A stretch of DNA of 64,000 nucleotides from JAJTHJ01 sp046316025 (GTDB lineage Bacteria > Pseudomonadota > Gammaproteobacteria > Burkholderiales > Burkholderiaceae_F), in the NCBI GenBank assembly GCA_046316025.1, contig JBKCXU010000068.1, forward strand, positions 1 to 64,000, in the 5' to 3' direction. The notes beneath the pieces were generated by a model. The model was not told where the DNA came from. It saw nothing but the letters and a program-made list of their open reading frames with translations, and made no database searches. This document shows, piece after piece, positions 7,910-16,892 of the stretch. Both the position numbers and the translations under genes were made by a program. Within the stretch, counting starts at the first letter, position 1. The number at the start of each line of letters is the position of its first letter.

Positions 7910-9343
7910 ATGAGTCCAACTCCCACCCGGACGTACCACTACGGGGTCGTGCGCGCTTTCAGCGTGATGACGGTCGTATGGGGCATCGTCGGCATGCTGG
8001 TCGGCGTGATCATTGCCGCCCAGATGGCCTGGCCCGAACTCAACCTCGGCGTCCCCTGGCTGTCCTTCGGCCGGCTGCGCCCGCTGCATACCAACGCCGT
8101 GATCTTCGCCTTCGGCGGCTGCGCGCTCTTTGCCACCAGCTATTACGTGGTGCAGCGCACATCGCAGGCGCGGCTGTTTTTGCCGGGGCTGGCCTGGTTC
8201 ACCTTCTGGGGCTGGCAACTGATCATCGTTGCCGCCGCGGTCACGCTGCCGCTGGGCATCACCAGCGGCAAGGAATACGCCGAACTGGAGTGGCCGATCG
8301 ACATCTTCATCGCCGTGGTCTGGGTGTCGTACGCGATCGTGTTCTTCGGCACCATCGCCGTGCGCACGGTCAAGCACATTTACGTGGCCAACTGGTTTTA
8401 CGGCGCCTTCATCATCACCGTGGCGCTATTGCACATCGTCAACAGCTTGGCCATCCCGGCCGGTGCGCTGAAGAGCTATTCGGTCTACCCCGGCGCCATC
8501 GATGCCATGGTGCAGTGGTGGTACGGGCACAACGCGGTGGGCTTTTTCCTGACCGCCGGCTTCCTCGGGATCATGTATTACTTCGTGCCCAAGGCGGCCG
8601 GACGGCCGATCTACTCGTACCGGCTGTCGGTGGTGCACTTCTGGGCGCTCATCTTTACCTACATGTGGGCCGGCCCGCACCACCTGCACTACACCGCGCT
8701 GCCGGACTGGGCGCAATCGCTGGGGATGATCTTCTCGCTGATCCTGCTGGCGCCTTCCTGGGGCGGCATGATCAACGGCATCATGACGCTCTCGGGTGCC
8801 TGGTACAAGCTGCGCGAGGATCCGATCCTCAAGTTCCTGATCGTCTCGCTGTCGTTCTACGGCATGTCGACCTTCGAAGGGCCGATGATGTCGGTGAAGA
8901 CGGTCAACGCGCTGTCGCACTACACGGACTGGACCATCGGCCACGTACACAGCGGCGCGCTCGGCTGGGTCGGGTTGATCTCGATCGGCGCGCTGTACTG
9001 GCTGATCCCGCGGCTGTGGGGCCGCACCGAGATGTACTCGATGAAGCTCGTGACGACCCACTTCTGGGTCGCCACCATCGGCATCGTGATCTACATCGCG
9101 GCGATGTGGATCGCCGGCGTGATGCAGGGCCTGATGTGGCGCGCCATCAACGAAGACGGCACGCTCACCTACAGCTTTATCGAAAGCATCAAGGCCACCT
9201 ATCCGTTCTACGTGATCCGCCTGCTCGGCGGCACGCTGTACCTGCTGGGCATGGTGCTGATGCTCTACAACGTGGTCAAGACGATCGGCGCCGGCCGCGC
9301 GGTCGAGGAGGCCGTGCCGGCCCCGAACCTGGCCCACGCCTAA
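7910..9343 (+). CDS. ccoN: cbb3-type cytochrome c oxidase subunit I
   Basis: The 477-residue, 12-helix catalytic subunit carries heme b, heme b3 and CuB and reduces oxygen at very low concentration. Metal-ligand histidines are visible: RPLHTN for heme b, WYGHN and AGPHHLHY for CuB, and GHVHSG for the two hemes. The length matches the family. A GAGAGA box precedes the ATG. It leads the ccoNOQP operon downstream of a perfect FNR box, and ccoO starts 19 bases after its stop. Confidence 0.97.
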   Translation: MSPTPTRTYHYGVVRAFSVMTVVWGIVGMLVGVIIAAQMAWPELNLGVPWLSFGRLRPLHTNAVIFAFGGCALFATSYYVVQRTSQARLFLPGLAWFTFWGWQLIIVAAAVTLPLGITSGKEYAELEWPIDIFIAVVWVSYAIVFFGTIAVRTVKHIYVANWFYGAFIITVALLHIVNSLAIPAGALKSYSVYPGAIDAMVQWWYGHNAVGFFLTAGFLGIMYYFVPKAAGRPIYSYRLSVVHFWALIFTYMWAGPHHLHYTALPDWAQSLGMIFSLILLAPSWGGMINGIMTLSGAWYKLREDPILKFLIVSLSFYGMSTFEGPMMSVKTVNALSHYTDWTIGHVHSGALGWVGLISIGALYWLIPRLWGRTEMYSMKLVTTHFWVATIGIVIYIAAMWIAGVMQGLMWRAINEDGTLTYSFIESIKATYPFYVIRLLGGTLYLLGMVLMLYNVVKTIGAGRAVEEAVPAPNLAHA

Positions 9344-9362
9344 CCGTTGCAAGGACACCCTC

Positions 9363-9977
9363 ATGAAACTGAATCACGACTTCATCGAGCGCAACTCCTG
9401 GCTGATGATCATCCTGATCGTGCTGCTGGTCGCGGTCGGCGGGCTGGTCGAGATCGTGCCGCTGTTCTTCCAGCGGCAGACGACCCAGCCGGCGGCCAAC
9501 ACAAAGCCCTACGAGCCCTTGCGTCTGGTCGGGCGCGACGTCTACATCCGCGAAGGCTGCTACAACTGCCACTCGCAGATGGTGCGGCCGTTCCGCGCCG
9601 AGACGCTGCGCTACGGCCATTATTCGGTGGCCGGCGAGTTCGTCTACGACCACCCGTTCCAGTGGGGCAGCAAGCGCACCGGCCCGGACCTGGCGCGCGT
9701 CGGCCAGCGCTACTCCGACGAGTGGCACCGCATCCACTTCAACAACCCGCGCGACGTGGTGCCGGAGTCGAACATGCCGGCCTACCCCTGGTTCGCCCGC
9801 AACAGCGTCGAGGGCGTGGACGTGCAGGCGCGGATGCGCGCGCTGCGCATCGCCGGCGTGCCCTACAGCGACGCCGAGATCGCCGCCGCACCGGAGGCGC
9901 TCAAGGGCAAGACCGAACTGGACGCGATCATCGCCTACCTGCAAGGGCTGGGCAACGATCTGCGCAACGTGCGCTAA
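9363..9977 (+). CDS. ccoO: cbb3-type oxidase monoheme cytochrome c subunit
   Basis: The 204-residue membrane-anchored cytochrome c passes electrons from CcoP to CcoN. It has an N-terminal helix (about residues 13-33) and one heme-binding motif C66-Y-N-C69-H70 followed by SQMVRPF, the CcoO signature. Length and order are standard. A Met within NMPAYPW is the likely axial heme ligand. Confidence 0.97.
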   Translation: MKLNHDFIERNSWLMIILIVLLVAVGGLVEIVPLFFQRQTTQPAANTKPYEPLRLVGRDVYIREGCYNCHSQMVRPFRAETLRYGHYSVAGEFVYDHPFQWGSKRTGPDLARVGQRYSDEWHRIHFNNPRDVVPESNMPAYPWFARNSVEGVDVQARMRALRIAGVPYSDAEIAAAPEALKGKTELDAIIAYLQGLGNDLRNVR

Positions 9978-9989
9978 GGGGTGGCCGAC

Positions 9990-10163
9990 ATGGACATCAA
10001 TATGTTGCGCTCGCTCGACACGCTGCTGCTGCTGGTGGCGTTTCTCGGCATCGTCTGGTGGGCCTACCACCGCAAGAGCAAGCAAGGCTTCGATGAGGCT
10101 GCCCGTCTGCCGTTTGCGGACGACACGCGGCCCGGCAACGGTTTCGACAGGGGCGGCAAATGA
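9990..10163 (+). CDS. ccoQ: cbb3-type oxidase small subunit CcoQ
   Basis: The 57-residue protein has one membrane helix (TLLLLVAFLGIVWWAY) and a polar tail with KQGFDEAARLPF, typical of FixQ/CcoQ, which stabilises the complex. An AAGGGG box lies eight bases before the ATG at 9990; an in-frame GTG at 9981 is less likely because it overlaps that box. Its stop shares ATGA with ccoP. Confidence 0.9.
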   Translation: MDINMLRSLDTLLLLVAFLGIVWWAYHRKSKQGFDEAARLPFADDTRPGNGFDRGGK

Positions 10164-11107
10164 GCGATTTTTCCAGCGTCTTTTGGGACTACTACATCCT
10201 GATCATCACCGTCGTCTCGGTCGTCGGCTGCGCCGTCTTTCTGTGGACACAGAGCAAGACCCGTGTGGCGGTCGGGCCCGACGGCAAGGTCAAGACCACC
10301 GGCCACGTGTGGGACGGGGATCTGGCCGACTACGACAACCCGCTGCCGCGCTGGTGGATGTGGTTGTTCTACCTCACTGTGGCGTTCTCGCTCGTGTACC
10401 TGGCGCTCTTCCCCGGGTTGGGCACCAAGTTCGGCGGGCTGCTCGGCTGGACATCGACCGGGCAATGGCAGGCCGAGGTCAAGGCGGCCGACGCCAAGTT
10501 CGGCCCGCTCTTTGCGCAGTACGCCGCGCAGCCCCTCGAGCAGGTGGCCCGCGACAAGCGCGCGGTGCAAATGGGCGAGCGCATTTACCTGAACAACTGC
10601 GCGCAATGCCACGGCACCGACGCGCGCGGCGCGCGCGGTTTTCCCAATCTGGCCGACAACGTCTGGTTCTGGGGCGGCGCGCCGGAGCAGATCAAGGTGT
10701 CGATCGTCGCCGGCCGCAACGCGCAAATGCCGCCGATGGCCGCCGCGCTCGGCTCGCCCGAAGACGTGACCGACGTGGCCCATTACGCGCTGTCGCTGTC
10801 CAACTCCACGCACGACCCGGTGCGCGCGGCGCGCGGCAAGGAGAAGTTCGCCGCCTGCGCCGGCTGTCATGGCATCGACGGCAAAGGCAATCCGGCGATC
10901 GGTGCGCGCAACCTGACCGAAGGCGGCTGGCTGCACGGTCGCACGGTGGCGGCGATCACTGAAGGTGTCAACAAAGGGCGCTACGGTGTGATGCCCGCGT
11001 TCAAGGGCATCCTGACCGAGCCGGAGATCCATCTGGTGTCGGCTTACCTCTTGTCCTTGAGCCAGTCCCCGGGAGCCACCGCACCCGCGGCGGCCCCGGC
11101 CAAGTAG
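10160..11107 (+). CDS. ccoP: cbb3-type oxidase diheme cytochrome c subunit
   Basis: The 315-residue subunit has two N-terminal membrane helices (about 11-29 and 65-85) and two periplasmic cytochrome c domains with motifs C147AQC150H and C233AGC236H. It takes electrons from soluble cytochromes and hands them to CcoO. A four-base overlap with ccoQ implies coupled translation. A hairpin follows at 11131. Confidence 0.97.
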   Translation: MSDFSSVFWDYYILIITVVSVVGCAVFLWTQSKTRVAVGPDGKVKTTGHVWDGDLADYDNPLPRWWMWLFYLTVAFSLVYLALFPGLGTKFGGLLGWTSTGQWQAEVKAADAKFGPLFAQYAAQPLEQVARDKRAVQMGERIYLNNCAQCHGTDARGARGFPNLADNVWFWGGAPEQIKVSIVAGRNAQMPPMAAALGSPEDVTDVAHYALSLSNSTHDPVRAARGKEKFAACAGCHGIDGKGNPAIGARNLTEGGWLHGRTVAAITEGVNKGRYGVMPAFKGILTEPEIHLVSAYLLSLSQSPGATAPAAAPAK

Positions 11108-11130
11108 GGGCGCACCGGCCCGTGCGGGCG

Positions 11131-11163
11131 CGGCAGCGGGCAGTGCCCGTTGCCGCCTTTGTT
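11131..11163 (+). terminator. weak terminator or attenuator after ccoP
   Basis: CGGCAGCGGGC (11131-11141) pairs with GCCCGTTGCCG (11145-11155) around a three-base loop, with one G-U pair. It is followed by CCTTTGTT, a poor T-run. Partial termination would set the structural genes above the assembly genes ccoG and ccoH. Confidence 0.5.
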
Positions 11164-11180
11164 GCGGTGTGGCTCGAAAG

Positions 11181-12653
11181 ATGGATATGACTCCGATTGC
11201 CGAGGCCCAACGCGCCAGCCCCCCGCCGGCATCGCCCGCGGCCGACGACACGGCGCCCGCCGTGGTGCAGGGCCTGTACGCCAAGCGGCGCGAGATCTAC
11301 CCCCGCGCCAAGATCGGCGATTCGCTGGCGTTGTTCCAGAAGTGGCGCTGGGCGGCGGTCTGGGCCACGCAGCTCGTCTTCTACGGCCTGCCCTGGCTCG
11401 TCTGGAACGACCGCCAGGCGCTGCTCTTCGATCTGGCCGCGCGCAAGTTCTACATCTTCGGCTTGGTGTTGTGGCCGCAGGACATCATCTTCCTGACGGC
11501 GATTCTGATCATCGCCGCGCTGTCGCTGTTCCTGTTCACCGCTGTCGGCGGGCGCCTGTGGTGCGGCTACGCCTGCCCGCAGACCGTCTACAGCGAAGTC
11601 TTCATGTGGGTCGAGCGGCGCATCGAAGGCGACCGCGCCGAGCGCATGCGGCTGGACCAGTCGCCCTGGTCGGCGCGCAAGCTGGCGATCAAGAGCGCCA
11701 AGCACGGGGCGTGGATCGCGCTGGGCCTGTGGACGGGCTTCACCTTCGTCGGCTACTTCACGCCGATCCGCGAACTGGGCGCGGAGATCCTGCGCTTGCA
11801 GATCGGCGGCTGGTCGGCCTTCTGGGTGCTGTTCTACGGCTTTGCCACCTACGGCAACGCCGGCTGGATGCGCGAGCAGGTGTGCAAGTACATGTGCCCG
11901 TACGCGCGCTTCCAGAGCGCGATGTTCGACAAGGACACGCTGATCGTCACCTACGACACCCGCCGCGGCGAGCCGCGCGGCCCCGGCCGCCGCAATGCCG
12001 ACCGCGCCGCGCTGGGCCTGGGCGATTGCGTGGACTGCAAGCTGTGCGTCCAGGTCTGCCCGACCGGTATCGACATCCGCAACGGTTTGCAGTACGAGTG
12101 CATCGGCTGCGCGGCCTGCATCGACGCCTGCGACCACGTCATGGACAAGGTCGGCCTGCCGCGCGGCCTGGTGCGCTACACGACCACCAACGCGCTGAAC
12201 CTCGGCCTGAGCCGCGAGGCGATTTGGCGCCGCGTGTTTCGCCCGCGCGTGTTGGTCTACATCGGGATCCTGGCCACCGTGTTCGCGGCGCTGGTGGTGG
12301 CAATCTCGGTTCGTGTGCCGCTGAAGGTGGATGTGATCCGCGACCGCGGCGCCATTGCGCGCGAGACCGACGATGGCCGCGTCGAGAACGTCTACCGCTT
12401 GCAGGTGATGAACACCACCGAACGGCCGCGCCGATTTGTGGTGAGCGCCGGCGGCCTTACCGGGCTGGCGCTCGTCTCGGAGCCCGCCTTTGACGTGCCG
12501 GCTGCCGCCACCGCCTCGGTCCCGCTGCGCTTGCAGGCGCCGGCCGACGACGTGCCGGCCGGCACGCACAAAGTGCAGATCGACGTCGTCGCGCAGGACG
12601 ACCCGGCCGTCCGGGTGACGGAGAAAACGACCTTCCTCGGCGTGCGCCGCTAA
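11181..12653 (+). CDS. ccoG: cbb3 oxidase assembly ferredoxin-type membrane protein CcoG
   Basis: The 490-residue product is a polyferredoxin, known in relatives as a cupric reductase for CuB assembly. Motifs: CGYACPQTVYSE, CKYMCPYARFQS, then the two 4Fe-4S ferredoxin sets CVDCKLCVQVCP and CIGCAACIDACD. Several membrane helices lie in the first half, and an Ig-like C-terminal domain ends the protein. The ATG at 11181 is the chosen start; an in-frame GTG at 11169 is possible, and neither has a strong ribosome site. Confidence 0.93.
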   Translation: MDMTPIAEAQRASPPPASPAADDTAPAVVQGLYAKRREIYPRAKIGDSLALFQKWRWAAVWATQLVFYGLPWLVWNDRQALLFDLAARKFYIFGLVLWPQDIIFLTAILIIAALSLFLFTAVGGRLWCGYACPQTVYSEVFMWVERRIEGDRAERMRLDQSPWSARKLAIKSAKHGAWIALGLWTGFTFVGYFTPIRELGAEILRLQIGGWSAFWVLFYGFATYGNAGWMREQVCKYMCPYARFQSAMFDKDTLIVTYDTRRGEPRGPGRRNADRAALGLGDCVDCKLCVQVCPTGIDIRNGLQYECIGCAACIDACDHVMDKVGLPRGLVRYTTTNALNLGLSREAIWRRVFRPRVLVYIGILATVFAALVVAISVRVPLKVDVIRDRGAIARETDDGRVENVYRLQVMNTTERPRRFVVSAGGLTGLALVSEPAFDVPAAATASVPLRLQAPADDVPAGTHKVQIDVVAQDDPAVRVTEKTTFLGVRR

Positions 12654-12668
12654 AGTGGAGTTGTTGCG

Positions 12669-13214
12669 ATGAGTGCAGTGCTTATGCCCAAGCCTTGGTA
12701 CCGCGAACCCTGGGTGTGGTTCGTCATCGGTCTGCCGCTGACGGCGGTGGTGGCGAGCTTCGTCACGCTGGCGCTGGCCCTGCGCAGCGACGACGGCGTG
12801 GTGGCCGAGGACTACTACAAGCGCGGGCTGGCCATCAACGAGCAACTGGCGCGCAGTGCGGAGGCGGTGCGCCTGGGGCTTGCCGCGACGATCGAACTGG
12901 AGGGCGTGCAGCCGCAGGAGCGCATCCGCCTGCGCTTGAGCGGCAAGGAGGCGGTGCCACTGGAGGCGGCGATCAAGCTGCGGCTGGTCAACCCCGGCCG
13001 CAGCAGCGGCGACCGCGTGGCCGTGCTGGCGCGCACGGGCGAGGGCGACGCCTTCAACGCCGAGTACGTGGGCGCCTGGGGCGATGCCGCGCCAGTGTCG
13101 GATCGCGTGTCTTGGCGCGTCGTGGTCGAGGGCCAGAGCTGGCGCATCGACGGCGACGCCGGCGCGGTCGGCGGTGCTGCGTCGTTGCGCGTGGCGGCGG
13201 TCAAGCCGCAGTAG
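12669..13214 (+). CDS. ccoH: cbb3 assembly protein CcoH (FixH family)
   Basis: The 181-residue product begins with PWYREPWVWFVIGLPL and a single membrane helix (about 17-38), then EDYYKRGLAINE, the FixH hallmark, and a periplasmic beta-rich domain. FixH/CcoH binds the oxidase and helps its assembly. It follows ccoG by 15 bases with GGAG ahead of the start. Confidence 0.9.
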   Translation: MSAVLMPKPWYREPWVWFVIGLPLTAVVASFVTLALALRSDDGVVAEDYYKRGLAINEQLARSAEAVRLGLAATIELEGVQPQERIRLRLSGKEAVPLEAAIKLRLVNPGRSSGDRVAVLARTGEGDAFNAEYVGAWGDAAPVSDRVSWRVVVEGQSWRIDGDAGAVGGAASLRVAAVKPQ

Positions 13215-13253
13215 CGGGGTTCGTACCCGCCGCACGGACTCGGGGGCACAGCG

Positions 13254-13592
13254 ATGGACAAGGGCTTCGCGCAACGGCTGCTGTGGGTGCTGTGGCCGTC
13301 GTTTCTGGTGGCGGCGGTAGCCGAACTCTTTCTCTTTGCGGCGTTCGACCCGGCCGACCTGCATCTTTTCGGCACGCCGGTGCAGGCGAACCGGATGACG
13401 GTGTATGCGGCGGGGTTCTTTCTGCTCTGGGCGGCCACCGCGGCGGCCAGCGCGCTGACGGTGTTTTTGCAGCGCTCGCCGTTCGAGGTCAATCGCTGCC
13501 CGGTCGAGCCCGGCGAGCGGCCCCCGGGGTGCCTCAAGCGGGCCGCAGCCGACTGCGTCGGCGGACAATCCGCGCCGGCGGCACGCGACTGA
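13254..13592 (+). CDS. small two-helix membrane protein of the cco cluster
   Basis: I do not recognise a named family. The 112-residue product has two hydrophobic helices (about residues 9-29 and 47-68), the second ending FLQRSPFEVNRCP, and a polar Cys-containing tail of about 40 residues. It follows ccoH in the same direction, so an accessory role for the oxidase is likely but only inferred. Its stop abuts the stop of convergent fnr with no spacer. Confidence 0.65.
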   Translation: MDKGFAQRLLWVLWPSFLVAAVAELFLFAAFDPADLHLFGTPVQANRMTVYAAGFFLLWAATAAASALTVFLQRSPFEVNRCPVEPGERPPGCLKRAAADCVGGQSAPAARD

Positions 13593-14333
13593 TCAACAAC
13601 TCGTCGCCGACTGGCCGGAAACGATCTGGCGCAAGCCTTCGGGGTTGGTGATGCGCACGTGCTTCTGATTGACTTCGATCAGGTTCTCGCCGGCAAAGCG
13701 CGACAGCACGCGGCTAACGGTTTCCAATTTGAGGCCGAGAAAGCTGCCGATCTCAGCCCGCGTCATGCGCAGGACGAACTCGGTGCGCGAATAGCCGCGC
13801 GCCTCGAAGCGCTGCGACAGGTTCAGCAGAAACGCCGCCAGCCGCTCTTCCGCGTGCATGCTGCCCAAGAGCAGCATCACGCCGTGCTCGCGCACGATTT
13901 CGCGGCTCATCACCTTGTGGAAGTGATTGCGCAACACCGGCACCGCGTTGGCTACGTCTTCCAGCCGCTCGTAGGGGATCACGCAGACCTCGGTGTCTTC
14001 CAGTGCCACCGTGTCGCACGAATGCGTCTCGTTGCTGATGCCGTCCATGCCGAGGAGTTCGCCACCCATGTAGAAGCCGGTGACCTGCTCGCGCCCGTCG
14101 GAGGACATGACGGTGCTCTTGAGGAAGCCCAGCCGCACCGCATAGAGCGACTCGAAGCGGTCGCCCGCACGGAACAGACTCTCGCCGCGCTTGATACGGC
14201 GGCGGGTGGCGACCAGTTCTTCCAGCTTCTCGATGTCCGGCAAGGACAGGCCGAGCGGCAGGCACAGCTCGCGCAGGTTGCAGTTGGAGCAGGCAACCTT
14301 CAGGTGGGAGAAGGAAAAATTCGGCGCGTTCAT
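13593..14333 (-). CDS. fnr: Fnr-type oxygen-sensing transcription regulator
   Basis: The 246-residue product is an Fnr/Anr protein that dimerises on a 4Fe-4S cluster when oxygen is absent. Likely cluster ligands are C15, C18, C24 and C117. The C-terminal helix-turn-helix has the recognition helix LKLETVSRVLSRF with the E-SR residues that read TTGAT/ATCAA. The start at 14333 has an AAGGG box; the in-frame ATG at 14360 does not. It lies divergent to hemN, with an FNR box between them, so autoregulation is possible. Confidence 0.93.
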   Translation of the reverse strand: MNAPNFSFSHLKVACSNCNLRELCLPLGLSLPDIEKLEELVATRRRIKRGESLFRAGDRFESLYAVRLGFLKSTVMSSDGREQVTGFYMGGELLGMDGISNETHSCDTVALEDTEVCVIPYERLEDVANAVPVLRNHFHKVMSREIVREHGVMLLLGSMHAEERLAAFLLNLSQRFEARGYSRTEFVLRMTRAEIGSFLGLKLETVSRVLSRFAGENLIEVNQKHVRITNPEGLRQIVSGQSATSC

Positions 14334-14468
14334 AGACCCTTCATCGCTTCCCGCTTTCATGCGGGGCTACCGCCACGGCGACAGTCGCCCGACGGGCTGC
14401 CCGCCACCGCTTGCCGCTTGCTGTAGAGCACAAGGCATCTGATCCGTCCGTGCGCCCGATCTCAGAGC

Positions 14469-14482
14469 TTGACCCCAGTCAA
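14469..14482 (+). promoter_or_regulatory. FNR box between fnr and hemN
   Basis: TTGACCCCAGTCAA is a perfect TTGAC-N4-GTCAA palindrome, centred 136 bases before the fnr start and about 100 before hemN. It probably activates hemN and could also regulate fnr. Confidence 0.75.
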
Positions 14483-14575
14483 GCGTGGCGAGAAAGGCGA
14501 CCGAATAATACACGCCGCCCCCCGAAAAACCGTCTTGGCGTTACGGGAACGGTTACAGCCGGAGTTCAGCCCACC

Positions 14576-15970
14576 ATGTTGATGACTACTCGCAATGAAG
14601 TCGCGGTTCCGGAGCCGACGCTGCTCAAGCGCTTCGACATCCCCGGCCCGCGCTACACCTCGTACCCGACGGCGGATCGCTTCGTCGAAGCGTTTGGCGA
14701 GGAGGCCCTGGGCGCCTGGCTCGCCAAGCGCAACGACGCGGCGGGCCCCCTGTCGCTGTACGTGCATGTGCCGTTTTGCAGCACGGTCTGCTACTACTGC
14801 GCGTGCAACAAGGTCATCACCCGCGACCAGTCGCAGGCGGGGCAGTATCTGGACGCGCTGGAGCGCGAGGCCGAGATGGTCAGCGCCCGCCTGGGCGGCC
14901 AGCGGCAGGTGGAGCAACTGCATTTCGGCGGCGGCTCGCCGACCTTTCTGTCCAGCGACGAACTGCGTCGCCTGATGGCGATTTTGACCACGCGCTTCCC
15001 GCTGGCGCCGCGCGGCGAGTTTTCCATCGAAGTCGATCCGCGCTGTACGCCGCCGGACAAGGTCATCGCCCTGGCCGAGTTGGGCTTCAATCGGCTGTCG
15101 GTCGGCGTGCAGGACTTCGACCCCGACGTACAGCGCGCCGTCAACCGCCTGCAGAGCTACGAGATCACCAAGGAGACCATCGACGCGGCGCGCGCGCATG
15201 GTTTCAAATCGGTCAACATGGATCTGATCTACGGGCTGCCCAAGCAAAGCCGCGCCACCTTCGCCCGTACCCTCGACCGGGTGCTCGAACTCGCGCCGGA
15301 GCGGGTGGCGCTCTATCACTACGCGCACCTGCCGGAGCGCTTCAAGCCGCAGCGGCGGATCGAGTCGGCCGATCTGCCGTCCTCGCCCGAGAAGATGGGG
15401 ATCATGCTCGACGCCATCGCGCGGCTGACCGAAGCCGGCTACCAGTACATCGGCATGGATCACTTTGCCAAGGGCGAGGACGATCTGGCCCGCGCGCAGC
15501 AGCAGGGCCGGCTGCACCGCAACTTCCAGGGCTATTCGACCAAGCCGGACTGCGACCTGATCGGCTTGGGCGTGTCGTCGATCAGCAAGGTCGGACCGAC
15601 CTACTCGCAAAACGTGCGCGAGCTGGACGAGTACTACGACCGCATCGACCATGGCCAGATGCCCACCGCGCGCGGGGTGCTGCTCGACATGGACGACCTC
15701 GTGCGGCGGGCGACGATCATGGCCCTGATGTGTCACTTCGAGGTCTCCAAGGAAGCGATCGAGCAGGCGCACCTGATCAAGTTCGACGAGTACTTCAAGC
15801 GCGAGCTGGCGGAGTTGAAGCCGTTCGAGGATGCGGGCCTCGTCGAAAACAGCCGCGACTGGGTCACCGTGTTGCCGCTCGGCAAGATGCTGGTGCGCGG
15901 CATTGCGATGGTCTTCGACGCCTACCTGCGTAACGACGAGCGCGTGCGCCGCTACAGCAAAATCGCTTGA
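14576..15970 (+). CDS. hemN: oxygen-independent coproporphyrinogen III oxidase
   Basis: The 464-residue radical-SAM enzyme converts coproporphyrinogen III to protoporphyrinogen IX without oxygen. The cluster motif is C68-STV-C72-YY-C75-A-C77, as in true HemN. GPRYTSYP near the start (about 24-31) is typical of HemN rather than HemW. The frame stays open upstream to 14411, but that stretch contains the FNR box, so the ATG at 14576 is preferred. The location links heme supply to the cbb3 module. Confidence 0.95.
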   Translation: MLMTTRNEVAVPEPTLLKRFDIPGPRYTSYPTADRFVEAFGEEALGAWLAKRNDAAGPLSLYVHVPFCSTVCYYCACNKVITRDQSQAGQYLDALEREAEMVSARLGGQRQVEQLHFGGGSPTFLSSDELRRLMAILTTRFPLAPRGEFSIEVDPRCTPPDKVIALAELGFNRLSVGVQDFDPDVQRAVNRLQSYEITKETIDAARAHGFKSVNMDLIYGLPKQSRATFARTLDRVLELAPERVALYHYAHLPERFKPQRRIESADLPSSPEKMGIMLDAIARLTEAGYQYIGMDHFAKGEDDLARAQQQGRLHRNFQGYSTKPDCDLIGLGVSSISKVGPTYSQNVRELDEYYDRIDHGQMPTARGVLLDMDDLVRRATIMALMCHFEVSKEAIEQAHLIKFDEYFKRELAELKPFEDAGLVENSRDWVTVLPLGKMLVRGIAMVFDAYLRNDERVRRYSKIA

Positions 15971-15977
15971 TCGCCCC

Positions 15978-16718
15978 GTGTTCAACCTGCTCTCCACCCA
16001 GGCGCTTGCCGCCTTTACGCTCGCCCTGTTTGGCGGCTTGCATTGCGCCGGGATGTGCGGCGGCTTTGTCGGCGCGTTGCAGATCAATCGCCCGCGCGGC
16101 GTGTCGGCGACAAGGCTGGCGAGCGGCTACCACGCGGGGCGCCTGACCAGTTACGCGGCAGCTGGCGCCCTGCTGGGCTGGATCGGTGGCGCGGTCTACA
16201 CCCTCGAAGTGCTGCCGGTGCAGGTGGTGCTGCTCGCCGTCGGCGGGGCAATGTTGCTCGCGATCGGCGCGTCGATGTTCGGCCGCGGCGCGTGGCTCAA
16301 GCGGCTGGAGCCGCTGGGGTTGGCGCTATGGAAGCTCGTCGGCCCGCTGGCGCGGCGCGTCTATCCGCCGCGCAACGGCGCGCAGGCGCTGGTCGCCGGG
16401 CTCGCCTGGGGCTGGATTCCCTGCGGCATGGTCTATGCCGCGCTGCCGCTGGCACTGGTGGCCGGTGGCGTCGGGCAGGGTGCGCTGGTGATGTTGGCGT
16501 TCGGCTTGGGTACTTTGCCCAACATGGTTCTGGTCGATGTGGCCGCGAGCCGTGTCGGTGCATCGGGCGGCGTGCTGGCCTCCGCAAAGACTTGGTTGAA
16601 GCCGCTGGCCGGAGTGGTGCTGGTCGTCTTTGGCCTATCCGGCCTCGCGCACGCCGCGCGCGTGGCGGGTGCGGATCATCCGGCGATTGCCGGGTTGGCA
16701 TCCATCTGCCACCACTGA
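15978..16718 (+). CDS. TauE/DsbD-like six-helix membrane protein of the cco region
   Basis: The 246-residue membrane protein has cysteine signatures FGGLHCAGMCGG near the N terminus and WGWIPCGMVY in the middle, typical of the UreH/DsbD_2-like family often found with cbb3 genes. Related proteins are proposed to move copper or reducing equivalents for oxidase assembly. The start is a GTG seven bases after the hemN stop, so it is probably co-transcribed and FNR-controlled. The exact substrate cannot be read from sequence. Confidence 0.8.
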   Translation: MFNLLSTQALAAFTLALFGGLHCAGMCGGFVGALQINRPRGVSATRLASGYHAGRLTSYAAAGALLGWIGGAVYTLEVLPVQVVLLAVGGAMLLAIGASMFGRGAWLKRLEPLGLALWKLVGPLARRVYPPRNGAQALVAGLAWGWIPCGMVYAALPLALVAGGVGQGALVMLAFGLGTLPNMVLVDVAASRVGASGGVLASAKTWLKPLAGVVLVVFGLSGLAHAARVAGADHPAIAGLASICHH

Positions 16719-16725
16719 AGCATGT

Positions 16726-16802
16726 CGTCGCCCCGGCGCCGGCCGGGGCCGTGTGTCGTTGCGCTCGAAAGTCGCTGGGCCCCGGCCTGCGCCGGGGCGA
16801 CG
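16726..16802. repeat. REP-like inverted repeat (GGCGCCGGCC variant)
   Basis: Arms 16726-16750 and 16778-16802 match as reverse complements at 24 of 25 positions. They start CGTCGCCCC and end GGGGCGACG. Boundary layout and the flanking CCAGC resemble the repeat at 4388-4461, so the two look like variants of one family. It fills the gap between the TauE-like gene and alaS. Confidence 0.8.
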
Positions 16803-16892
16803 GCGCTCACGCACTGCCTGATAACATCGCCGCACCTCTGTTTTCCCTCTGCGGCGGCGCGGCGCAAGCCTCGTTGCCGCTTTCGTGTTGCC

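Noticed and set aside
11001..13568. An 855-residue minus-strand frame across ccoP, ccoG and ccoH
   Set aside because: It is antisense to three clear genes and has shadow-type composition.
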